The notes under the pieces are model-generated. The model made no database searches and was not told where the DNA came from. It saw nothing but the letters and a program-made list of their open reading frames with translations. Source: Marchantia polymorpha subsp. ruderalis (lineage: Eukaryota > Streptophyta > Marchantiopsida > Marchantiales > Marchantiaceae). Taken from it: 64,000 bases of DNA. The position numbers were made by a program, and so were the translations under genes. The stretch lies in the NCBI GenBank assembly GCA_037833965.1, contig AP031355.1, forward strand, positions 17,261,501 through 17,325,500, read 5' to 3'. This document shows positions 1 to 11,700 of this stretch, in pieces; positions within the stretch are counted from its first letter, which is position 1, and each line of letters begins with the position of its first letter.

Positions 1-3000
1 TTGAAATTTAACTATGAAATCTTTGAGTTTCGATGATGGTGCCCATTTCCTGCATCACCTGAGATGATTTAAACCTTGATGAACATATCTGAAGTATTCG
101 ATGATTACAACCTTGATATCAGTTCCACGAATGTAAACATTGTCTTCTAGTCTTGTATGAGTTGTGAGAAAGTCAGCTAGGAGATGATTACTACCTACGG
201 CTGATAGATAACCAAATAACAAACTAGGATAACGCTGCTGTTATCTTGCATCTCCTGGGAGTCTGGGAGGCTTCATAATAGTTCCAGGAGTCTAAAGGTG
301 ATCTTGGAGTCTGAAGTCTTGTATAATTACTAAGTCCGGGTTCACAGATTAAACCGTATATATGACTACAGTACCTTTATCTTTTCAGCTTCACTCATGT
401 AAAGTCAACCATACCTCAGTATACCTCCTTTCTCTAACCCTTCGCAGTGTTCAGTTAGCTGTAAACATTCAATCAAAGTAGGAGAAATACAAAAATAATG
501 CCGAGTAAACTATTTGGCCATATTAACAAACAAAACAAAGTCTCTTCAATGACGCCAAGATCTGGGCGATGAGGTAGGAAAGCTTTTGTTTCGATTCGTG
601 CCAAATCTGATGTTAAATCCTGCAATGAGTCAGTTCTAAGATATTATCTAAGTTACCCCATAGGAAAGAATTAAACTATCAAACAGTACTCAAAATTCAG
701 GTGCCAAATCTTTCAGGCTTATTATCTTGTATCAATTCAACAGCAAGTAAACATTGTGAAAGAAGCCATCTATCGATCCTTTTATATTTTGATTGTATCA
801 ATTAAAAGATGTGAGCAGGAGATGTGTACATTTGAAATTTCGAAAAACATGGAATCTCTTCCCAGAAGATAGTTTATGCGTTCACAAAACCTTCCTAGAT
901 GGACATTCATTTCCATAATGTGATTTCTTATATAAAAGCATATACTTACACCAACACATTTTCCGATTGAACCCACATATAAGCCTACATAACCGCGGCT
1001 TCCCTATATATGTACATATTCATTGTAAAACCAAACGAAGAATAATTCCAATTACATCAAGTACCATGTACGGGATATTTAATGCTTAAGCAAAAGAGAA
1101 AGCATTATTCCTCTGATGAATTTGTTTTATTATGGAAGAGTAATTCTAGGAGAACTTTATGAATATCGCTCACGATTTTAGTGCTGAATTGCAAAACTCT
1201 TCCGTCATTACCAACTTAAGAACTATTTCAAATCACATCAAGAGATTTTACATGGGCAAATAACTAATCGGACCAACAGGGCACGCTGAAGTCTCTAAGA
1301 CTGAAAACATACATAGACATATCACTAGATGGTGGTAACAGATTGTACTGGTATGATCTCGAAGTCCTAAGAAACATGTGTATATTTCTCACAGGTAATC
1401 GTGATACAAAGATAATAAGCTTAAAAGATGATTTTGTTTTATTATTCTCCAAGTTCATCCTTAATAATTATGGTGGGTCTATCGCAAATAGAATTTCGGA
1501 CTATGGAATCAACAATTGGGGTCTTTTTCTCCGCACGACCTTATATTTGATAGACTGTTAACCCTGGATTGTCCACATAAAATCAAAACAAGCAAGTAAA
1601 ACTTGTCAAGTACTTGTTGATTCTACCGCCGATGTTGAAATGCAAACTAGTACAGTCCCCAACTTTTAAGATGCATGCTTTCACCCCAACATGCAATGTT
1701 TATGCTGGTCAGCACCGTTATGAAACATGTTCACTAACTTTTGCCCCAGGTTGGAGAATGTGAGACGAGTTTTCGATGTAGGACATTAACGCCAACGTGA
1801 GTCTCGTTCGATGTCGGGTGCATATCGTGCAGTGACCCAGAATCAGATTTCCTTGATTTTTGCTGACCCCCCGGGGAGAAGGGCAGTAGAAAGGCAAGCC
1901 GGGCATCGGACAGATGTGCAGTTAACACTGGTGAAGGAGCAGTTATACCATCAAGCCATGAAGCAAAGCAGTAACTGCTATGGTCGCCCCTGTGAACGAA
2001 ACTTCGAGCACAATCCGAAGGTCTCATGACATCAAGACGTGCCTCCTCACATAAATTGCAAACCTTCCCTTTTGCCTTGTACCAGCTGAGATTGACACGA
2101 TTGACAGCGTCAGCTGGTTTGGTGGGCTCTGAGAAAGAGAACTGCTTCGAGATGACGTTCTCGTACGGAGATCCAGGAAATCTGCTCTTCCAACCTGTTG
2201 CAATTTACGTTGCAAGGCACCGAGTGACCGAGACTGTAGTCCCTGGGCCAATTTCCCATCATATAAAAAGTATGATGGAAGGCAAAGAAAGCAGCTGTTC
2301 GAAACAGAAAAGCAGTTTGTGAAGCTGTCATTTGCCAGCCCAGGAACCCCACAACGGAAACCGACCCCAACCTTTGCTTGGCGACGGTTAGTACGGGGAG
2401 AGGCAGGAGGCATTATGCTGAGATGGAATTGATTCGGTACGCCAACGAGGGCATGGCCGCAAAAGAGACAAGGCAAGAGGACATGGAAGTTAACTTCGCT
2501 GCAGAAGAGATCTGTAGTGACAGAACAGAATCCGAATTCTCGATGCATCAACAGTAGAGAGCGGGAAGCAAAATTTGGGGAGTGCACCGCTGGAGATGGA
2601 TGGGAAGTTATCGGACCAGAATCTTCGTCGTGCTCTCTCAGATGGCGCCTTCCTTAAACTCGGCTGGTGTTCTCAGATGGTGTCTGCTGGCCACAAATTC
2701 CTGGCGCTGGAGCTGTTTTCGAATCGAGCCTGTAGTAGTCCACTTACAGCTAAGCCTAGAATCAGCGTTGGCGTAACGCAAATCTGCAGAAAGTTAGACC
2801 TGTAAGTAAGTGCTGCTTCTTGTGGAAGGATGGCAAAGGTGAGATCAGGATCATTATTCAGTCCAATCATCGATGAGGCCAAGTGACCATCATCGTCACT
2901 CCTGGTCACACCTTACGAGGAGTGTGGGAATGAAAATCGAAGGTAGATAGATGGTCACTGGTTATTCGCCAGGCGGGATCCCTTGACCTCGCGGTACAGC

Positions 3001-5727
3001 AATAGTGCCCCCAGACTGCGGCTTGACTGGGGCCTCTGTGACTGTACTACGTACTCTGAGCTCGGGTCAGGCCCTTGCACTGCATGTACAGATTGTGTGT
3101 GGGGGTGTGCCTTCGCGCGTGTATCTAGTTTAGATACCTCAGTGTGGGCAGGAGGAGAAGCAGTCTGTGTAAGCAGCAAGGAGAGGAGTTACGCTGGCGT
3201 TCTCCACGAGTCCACATGCACAACCCCGCAACGAAGGGAATCCCATCGGTGCAACCGTTCACACAATCATAAGGATTTCGAAGACGAACTATGCCAACTA
3301 TATGCACACACGAGTGGCATCAGGTAGGTCAATGATATTGCCAGGCACCAGACGGTGCCCGCAGGGATGGATGTATATACCAATGCCCTCGGAACTCGCA
3401 GGGGAGGGGGGGCAGGAGTGAACATGTCCCAGGACTTTCCTAGGCCTTCCTTCCTTCCTTCGAGCTCCATGGCATGAGGTTGCATGAATCCCTCAGAATC
3501 TGGTCATGACGAAGAAGGTCAGACGAGCGAGGAATTTCTATCCGCGGCGACACATGTACTGCAATGCACAGGGCTGCAATGTTACGAACATCTGCCGCCA
3601 CTGGCTGCGCGACTGACGACGCAGTTACGTTCAGGGCCCCCGGGGTCCAGATCTGGACTCCCCGACGTTAATTTCCTGCAGACGCGAGGTAGCAGGTACG
3701 GCCAATTATTCAATTCGGATCTGCGAGGGATCGTACGGTGCGAGGCAAGAGGACAAGTGTGCCGACATCTGCGGGCATCGCAGCTTCCATGCCGGGCGAG
3801 AGTATGGAGCGAGACAAGTTGTAGCTTCGATTGCAGACAGGCGGTCACGTCATGCCGAGTCATGCCCTCCTCGTCATTCGGCCTTCCGGTGCACTCTCGT
3901 CTAGCGTAGCTCTGAATTCTCTGATCCGCGAGTTTCTGGGAACGAAAGCGTGTGGAAAGAGTTAGCCAGCCTGGTCTACACGGCATTGAATGTCAGTTCT
4001 CCGTCGTCGTCGTCTTAGTCGTCTGTTTCGCCTTTGACAGACAAAGGTCAGTGACGCTGCCGATGCTAGGAGGAGCGCAAGCTCTCCGCGAGTGTAGCGT
4101 ATGGAATGTTACAGGGAAGGGCACCAAAGCATCGCCGTGGTGACCGGACCCGTACGGTGATGTCACAGCTCCAGAGAACTGCCGAAGAGATTTTCCATTC
4201 GGGTTGGGCGCCTGAGCTATGTCTTGAGTCTCCATCCTTTCCACAGGCAACTCGGAGGACAATTCATAGCTCGCAACCTCGCAACGCTCAGAAGACGTGC
4301 AATTTCGTCTTGCCGAGTGACCTGATCATAGGTTCTTTCACTGACGCAAGATTGATTCGAATCTTTGACCTCCCAGAGTACATTATACATCTTCCAAAGC
4401 GAGGTGATTTCGACAACAGGGGGTTTTCTTAATTCAAGACTGAAGTAGCCGAAGAAAATCGTGAGCCGTCGGGAGGCAGTGAGATGGAGTTTGGATGGAG
4501 CAATCAGACCGGAGGAATGGTTTGAATATGTACATAAAATACAGAGTACAGTTTGCAGTTCACTCTAGAGCGAAAGTTGTGGATATTTTTTGGATTGAGC
4601 ACTTGCTCTGCCAAGGAGCCTCTGAACCTATCGTTCTACTTTACAAGCTGTCGAATAACCTCAAAATTTTGTGTACGGATAAGCGGTTTTTGAACATTGA
4701 GAATCGATATTGTGAACTTCGCTGCAGAGTGAGTGATCAAAGCATCTCTAAGAACTCCCCTAAGTCGATTCGAGTTCCTACTCTGGAATGTTGTAACATC
4801 CAAATATTATTGCAGTCGAGTCCGTATGGCTACAGACGTGCCGTTGAAAGGCTGGAAGTCCTTGCTTCGTCGTAGTGCATGGCAACCTCGCATGTGCACC
4901 TTCAAAGAATCTGGTTTGAATGTCCTTCCACACTGCCTGATATAGACGAAATACACCAACGCAATTAAAATCACATGCTGTCATTCCAGAATCGAGCTAT
5001 TCCTACCGTAGCCGTAAGAAACATGCTCGATCACTCGCTGGGGATTCAATCATCATCGGCACTCGAATGGAGGAAGCGGGCAAAGCATTTTGCAATTTGG
5101 GGGCACTCAATGCATGCCCAGAACGACTATTATTCCACGCAGGAAACATTACAATCCAGTGATCTGGGCGTGTGATCTACATCACCATACTCTCCACATA
5201 CTCTCACGCGCTTTACAAACTATCAAGGGAGGTGTTCAAGCGTAATCAAGAGCTAATGATGATGCTTTCGTGGGACCTTCGGGGATCAGAGGACCGTGTC
5301 TTTCAGAAGCTCAAGTTCTTACCCGCATTCTTGCAAAATTTGCCCGAAGTCTGGAGGTGGAAGACTGAGGCTTGCTGCTTCCTGCAACGTTTTCTCCCAA
5401 TCGAGATTGGTTCTTCCCGCTGTCAATGGCCTGGAAACCCAAACGACAAGAACATTATTGTTTCCTGCACAGACTCGCCGTTCTCCTCGGCACACATTTT
5501 TCCGATCTCCATCGATCGGCAAGAGGACCTACTTCCAATGACGTGAAGTCCCGCCATGTGCACTACGCGCTCAAGCTACAGAATACAGATTGAAAAACAA
5601 ATGCAGCTACCAATGTCGGGACAGCGGACCTTCCAAATGATCAAAAATCCAAAACTGGCGGGAGTAAATCGCCTGTATCGTCAAGTCAAGTGCAAGAACA
5701 ACAAGCGCAAATCCAAGAAAGCAACCT
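1..5727. other. Intergenic DNA, no supportable gene
   Basis: I see no coding region here that I can support. The first 1.7 kb is moderately A+T-rich. About 1.7-4.4 kb is richer in G+C and carries several open frames of 60-190 codons on both strands, the longest on the minus strand at 2024-2587. None shows a recognisable domain, and overlapping frames of similar length on opposite strands are expected by chance in such composition. The last part, just below 5,728, may include the 3' untranslated region of the SOSEKI gene on the minus strand. Confidence 0.5.
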
Positions 5728-8700
5728 TCACAATGATCCAGAGCCTTGAATATACCTATCATCTCTGTTGACAAACTCCTTTTTCGTGGGCGTAAGCGGA
5801 GCATCTTCCCACATAATTGAATTGATTCGGGGAGGACTTCTGTTGAAGGTACCTGAAAGAGTTTTAGATCCAGCCCCCGTTGTACCGTTCTTGTTATTTG
5901 GTGTCCGCGTTGAGCCAGAACGCATTGAGCCCGAGGATGTCTTGACACGGTCATTCTCCTTCAGCAGGTCCTTCGAAGATCTGGACTCTCCGGACCTGAT
6001 CTCTTTGCTCACCAAACTCCGAGCGCGAGCCCTCGCGTCTTCGATGCGTTTGTTGAAGCTGGGCGAACTCGACAGCTGAGTTCGAACGGGACTACTCGGA
6101 GGGTTCGGCTTCATCGGGCTCTCTGGAGAATCAGGTCTCGTGGTCTTCACGGTCTCTCTCACATCTGAAATCGCTTCACTGATGGACACCCTGCCGGCGA
6201 GCATCATAAACGCAATCAATTACACGTATCAGTTCGCATTCAATTGACCATCACGGCACAGAGCTCCGACACGAGAGCTGACAGTTTAGTTCAGAATCAA
6301 TAATTATAACAGGCTTCTCGATCGCATCCCGGCACTGAATTATTACCTCGGTAAACTCGCCGTGTCGATGTTGAGGCTGGGCCTGCCCTCGGACGACGAC
6401 GGACTCGGCAATTGCTGCGTGATGACCTCCTTCACGGACACATTGTTCTGCACTTCGGAGGACGAGCTGGCCGTGGACGAGGCGCCATTGCCACCGTCGG
6501 ACGCATCGGAGGTGCCCGACAGCGAAATCGACGCCGGCTTCTTGCCCGAGGACACGGCGGCGCTGCTGGACTCGCTCGACGACGGAGAGTTGTTCTCGGT
6601 CTGCAGGAACGGCGTGGCCATGGCGCTGTTGACGCCGGACACGTTCATGTCGAACTCGAAGCTCTTCTTGAGCGGCGGGTCGGGCTTAGCCACGGTCACA
6701 GGCTTGGTCATGGGCCCGCGCGGGGGCGTGGGAGGCTCGGGCCCCTCCTTGCCCTCCGAGGAAGTGCGCGGCTTTCGGCCCGACCGCCACCGAGGCCAGT
6801 ACGGGCCTCCCTGATGGCCTCGGGTGTTGGGCGACTGCGGCACGGCGCCGGACGCCGGCTGCGCTGCGGCCGCGAGCGGGTGCTCGGGGCTGTCGGGCCG
6901 GGAGTCCGTGGCGTGCGGATTGGCGTTGCCGCAGAGCCGGAAATTGGACAGGCATGTCGCTTGCTTCGCGAGGCGGATGTTGATGTTGGGCAGAGAATCC
7001 TCGCACTGCGTGCTGGCGGCGGACGTGCTGGGCGTGGACGATCGAGTCGACGACGAATGCACGAGCTTTCCGAATTTCTTCTCCGGGCTGGGGCTCGACA
7101 GCGCTGCCATGAGCCTGCGCGGAGAGAGCATGAAGGGCGTGCTGTCGCCGGATTCGCTGCATGTGGGGGATTTTTTGGTCTTTATCGTGGGCAGCTCTTC
7201 GGGCTTCTCCTGTCGGGTCTTGGCGGTGTCCTTCACGGCCTTGGATGAATCCCTGGAGACGTCCCTGGGCAGTTCTCTCGACACCTCTCGAACAACCTCC
7301 CGGGGCACCACCACCTCTCGCGGCTGTTCTCTGGCTACTTCTCTCGGCCCTTCTCTGGGCAATTCTCTGCTGATCTCTCTCGGGGCTTCTCTGGGCAATT
7401 CTCTCGAGGTTTCTCTCGGCACCTCTCGGGGCAATTCCCTCGGCGCTTCTCGGGGCAGTTGCAGCTCTCTCGGTGCTTCTCTGGGTAACTCTCGGGACAT
7501 TTCTCTAGACTTTTCTCTGGGCGCTTCTCTGGGAACCTGCGGCGGCAGCTCTCGTGATACCTCTCTGGATCGAGGCAAATCCCTCGGAAGGGAGCGCTCT
7601 CTGCCCATGCTTTCAGTCTTCCTCGGTGGACCATAGCTGTGCTCACGATCGGTGCCGGACGATGATGCTGAAGCCGTGCTCTTACTGCGCTCTCGAATAG
7701 TCTCATTGAAGCTGAACTTCTGCACGGTCGATTCTTCCGAATGCAGCGTTTCGCTGGAGATGTCGGTGACGCTGTGGTCGAGCATACACTCCTCAGCGGC
7801 GTTAGATTTCGCCTGGGAAAGACTGTTCATTACTTGCTGGTTGAGATCCATGCTTTTGTCCTTGCTGAATCTCTTCATATGAGGGTCGCTCATCAGCTGC
7901 AGACTCAGAGACAATGCTGCAGCCAGGTCGCTCTGCTCTTGAAGTTTATCCGATTCCATATCTAAGCTTCGTTTCACAGCCTCGAAGTCGAACTTTTTGC
8001 TGGCAAGTTTTTTGATCTTGTTGGGAAGCTGTGACGCATTTTCCGGATCAAACTGCCCATCCATAAATTCAGCTTTCTCTGCGACCAACATGTCAATATT
8101 TCAGGGACATGTCTTGATGACTATGAAACGAGCAGTATCCGTTCCGCCCAGAGACGCATCGGCTCTCTACACTTGATATGAACGACGAAGCTCGGCCCAC
8201 AAGCAAAAGCAACACGTCTGCACTTTCTCAAGCTGTTGCCACATCTCTGCTACGCTGGGCATTTGGGACTCTTGCAGCATCCACGATGAAAACCATTGAA
8301 GAAAGTTCAAGTCCTGTAACTGCGGAAACAAGCTCACATGCTGAGACTCTAGAGGACATGGGTCGACTTCGACTAAGCTGGTTCCACTCACAATCGCTGC
8401 AACATCATCACTTGACCGAGTCGACTGGAGCTGCCCTCAATCCATGTTTACCTTGGAAACCAGTGTACAACTCAGACCCTTTGAGGACAAGTTCACCATC
8501 GCTGAGGGGAAGAATCTTGTCGTCATCGGCTAAATCTTGCCAAATGAAGTTGTTCTTATAGTTCCTGCACACGCCATCAATGTACGTTAACATTCACGCC
8601 CGGTTCCGTCCGGATGTCTGATGCACTCAGGCTGCCGTTTCTTCTGTTGGAAGAGAGAACTCTGCAGACTACGAAATTACATTTTGGGCAATGGCACAAT

Positions 8701-9347
8701 CCCGCTCTCGAGATAGATATCTGGAGCTCAAATTTTGCAACAACTGAAAAGTCTGCCCTTGGGTTGTCGCTGCAACGAATCCAGCTTACGCTCAACGACA
8801 TCCATCAGGATAATGATTACTAATGCACTTAGGTCTGAGCTCACCTCTTACACGACCAGGAGAATGAATCTCCCATTCCCTTTCCGCGAATGGAGGTCAA
8901 TCTCCTCTTCACATCTGGAAAGAGCAAACCATCGGTCAGATCACGTTACAGTACATTGTCGCCATCCAAAAATGCTCTCAGAAACCATAGCTCACTGCAT
9001 TTGACACTACATGTTCACAAGCCACAGTTTTGCATATTTACACGAAGCACAGCCAATCTGGCAGCAACTTCGAGAGCTGAGCGACGATGCAAGCAGCAAA
9101 ATGAAGGAACGAGAAAGATAATGGACAGACGCGTCTGCTCGGACATGATTTCCAAACCTAAGTGACAACATTCACAAGAGCTGGAGTTTTGAGTCTGACC
9201 TCTCAAATATAGCCCATTACTGTGAGTAGAGACCGGAACATCGATGAGATGAGGCTGCTGTAGCTGGCCTCCCCGGCTTAGATAGTACACAACCTGAACC
9301 TTGGTGAAAGCTTCCTCGGGTTCCATACCTTGACCTACCAGAACCAT
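5728..9347 (-). CDS. SOK: SOSEKI-family polarity protein (DUF966, DIX-like domain)
   Basis: SOSEKI proteins mark cell corners and edges in plants, polymerise through an N-terminal DIX-like domain and help orient cell polarity. Seen here: 9299-9200 (open back to an ATG at 9347) encodes [17 protein letters not shown] ending NGLYLR; 8564-8452 encodes [15 protein letters not shown] and ends in [11 protein letters not shown]; 8078-6347 and 6190-5728 encode a long Ser/Pro/Arg-rich tail. Joins 8452/8078 and 6347/6190 have GT-AG borders and keep phase. The tail contains [13 protein letters not shown], an acidic coiled-looking stretch and a long Arg-Glu-Pro repeat. The block between NGLYLR and NYKNN, normally RGKGMP followed by FSW, is not clearly found; a weak candidate around 8846-8755 reads [10 protein letters not shown]. 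The exact start is uncertain, because VQVVYY often follows an upstream exon. The stop at 5728 is also uncertain, because a possible donor lies at about 5755. Family assignment is firm; gene completeness is not. Confidence 0.85.
7240..7590 (-). repeat. 12-nt coding repeat (Arg-Glu-x-Pro units) in SOSEKI tail
   Basis: On the minus strand the SOSEKI reading frame runs through about 90 residues built from four-residue units of the type [12 protein letters not shown] and RDVS, so the DNA repeats with a 12-nt period (tctctcgg-type units on the plus strand). The strand opposite stays open for long stretches because of this repetition. The charged, proline-spaced composition suggests a disordered linker. 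No function is claimed. Confidence 0.8.
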
Positions 9348-11700
9348 GCCACGGAAGTCCTACCTCGGTTGCATGCAGCCCAGGGCTGCAATCAAAGCGC
9401 AATGCTGCAGAAGAGAAATGGTCGAATCCAAACAAGCGCTGAGATATACGCGATCGGTAGCGGGATCCACACTGTACGTAAACATCAAGACTACGGGATT
9501 GGGCTGGGTGCTGCGCAACTCCTGGTCAAACCCGGATGCTCATCCGGGAGATGCTACATTGCACGTTCACTGCACGAACAGCCGTCTCCATGATGAAAAT
9601 GGTGGTGAAGTTATGTGAAATTGGGTTACGGTCGGAGATCGCAGGGAGTCGCGCCGAAGAAACGACGCCGCGACGGGACTGTAACTCGGAAGTGAAGTAC
9701 TAGTAATGACCCGAAGACTTCACCACGGTGTGCGCCTGCCGGAAGAGAATGTGCGGTGGAAGGTTTGTCTCGGACGATGGCTTCGGAGCTCGACATGTAC
9801 GGAGACCGGCAGATCCAGGAGGATCGGTGTTTGAGGGGATCATTATACAACTGACACTACGGAAATTCGAAACGCTAGCTGATGAAGAAAGGAGAAGGCA
9901 CGACACGCAGAGGGAGTTGGTACTAGGAACGAGATAGACGAGCGGCGAGCTGGGCTGGATTGGCACTTCAAACTCCGCCGAGCGCAGCCATCCGCAATTG
10001 TGTGAGACGAATGAACGCAGCCACTCACTCAATCACTCACGCACAGATGGGGAGCTCAGACTCCAGAGCGCAAGAGGAGCCACAGCAGAGCCGAAGCCAG
10101 CTCCCAGTTGAGACAGAAGGAGGTTATTGAAAGGACTGAGGCCCCAAACGCCCGACGCTGCGACAAAAGTCTCGCTGCTCTCCCAGCTCTCTGTAGCAGC
10201 TGGCTGCTGCGGCTCCGACCTCCTTCTCCTCCCTTCCTGCTCAGGACCAACAGGTCTTAGGCAGGCAGGCAGGCAGACGGCGAGTTGAATACACTTTATC
10301 GAATCGGCCTTCGTCCCTCCATCTCGCAACGCAACAAATGATCAAAACCACTCGCGCTCGCTTCTCAAGCCTCTGGAGGCCAGGTCCGCCCGCTCTGCGG
10401 GGCCCGGCCCCGTCTCTCGCCGCTGCTCGGCCTTGCCCGCAGGGACGGACTCCTCCTCACACGAGCCCCGCCCCCACCGTCGCCAAGCGACGACGATCTG
10501 CAAGGCCTGCGTCAGAGGGACCGCTCCGCATACGCTTCTGGCGCAGTACTGGGATTACGTCCCCCCGGACTCGCGGTCTCGCCCCTCGCTCCTCGCTCCT
10601 CGTCCGGCCGCAGCAAAAGCAGAAGCGCCTTTCTCTCCTGCCCGTCGAGGCCCGCCCTGCCCGCCTGACGGACTGACGGACTGACTGACTGACGCCAGAG
10701 CCGCGCGCGGCTGGGCCGGGGGCCGGACACGTAAGGGCGGAGCCAGTCGCGGCTCGTCTCGGCTCGTCGGGTCCTGTGACTCCGGTCTCGCCTCGGCTCG
10801 TCGCGGGCCCGCCCGCGTCGGCCACCCCTGCCCTACGGCGATCCTGTAGGGCCTAGGCGTCGTCGAGTGCCAGCGGAGTGGCGGCCTCGCCGTCGGGGGC
10901 TCAAAACTGATCCACGTGTCGAGCACAGGATCCCGTTATGTTCACAAAGGCTGCGGAACTCACTCCTACTTTCGGACAGGACTACCGCCAGATTTAGCGC
11001 CTCGCATAACCGGGCACCTCCCCGGCTGTTTTTAGAGCGCTCTGCCCCGCGCGCGCACGCTCGGACGACGTGGTCCCTCCCGTCGTACCGCAACTGCCTC
11101 TCGGAGCGGAGGGAGTCACAGGTCTCACAGGTACAGTCGAGTCGGTAGGTAGCGAACTCGCCCCGACGCTCGCCCCCGGAATCTCGACTCGTGCTGGGCT
11201 ATTCATCATTCTCCTCTCCCCGGTGCAAACCCTACCGCCTAGTCCCGGTACCGCTCCGGTGCCCAGCCAAGGCCATCACACCTCTGCTCGAGCCGGCCGA
11301 CCGACCGACAGACCGACCGACCGAACGACGACTCGTCACGGAATGCACCATTCTCAGCTCGACGAGCAGAAAGCGAGAAGATCGTGCGACCGGGCTCGCG
11401 AAAGCGAGAAGCCTTTCACTATTTGCTTTGATTGCATAGAGCACATCGCGATTCGACAGATCGCTCGAGGAATAGGGAGATTGTACTTAAGGGAATAAGA
11501 GATTCTCATGAGGGGCGGCTTTTGGTCTCCGTGGTTCCCTGTTCGGTACCGCGCGGTGCTCTTTCACGGCGAGTGACGGAGCCCTGGACCCGATCCTTGG
11601 GCGTGGGAAAGACACCGAGTCGGACTTCGACTTCTGCGGGTACAGTGGAGGAGAAAAGGCAACCCTGAGATCGCTTGACGTAACGTGCTAGCCCGAACGA
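9348..11700. promoter_or_regulatory. Upstream/leader region of SOSEKI, GC-rich
   Basis: From about 9.9 to 11.7 kb the sequence becomes strongly G+C-rich, with short tandem tracts: gcaggcaggcaggcag near 10,261, gactgactgac-type units near 10,670-10,692, and ccgaccgaccga-type units near 11,297-11,328. These fit a long 5' untranslated leader or promoter of the minus-strand SOSEKI gene. Several frames of 60-120 codons exist on both strands but share no recognisable motif. A first coding exon of SOSEKI could lie here; I could not identify it. Confidence 0.4.

Noticed and set aside
2024..2587. 187-codon minus-strand open frame
   Set aside because: No recognisable domain, overlapping frames on the other strand, and no splice context; length is possible by chance at this composition.
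6412..7636. Two plus-strand open frames of about 270 codons each opposite SOSEKI
   Set aside because: They are antisense to the SOSEKI tail and stay open because of its 12-nt repeat and high G+C; their products are low-complexity with no motif.
10033..11500. Cluster of Arg/Pro/Ala-rich frames on both strands
   Set aside because: Composition artefacts of a G+C-rich leader; frames overlap in all phases.
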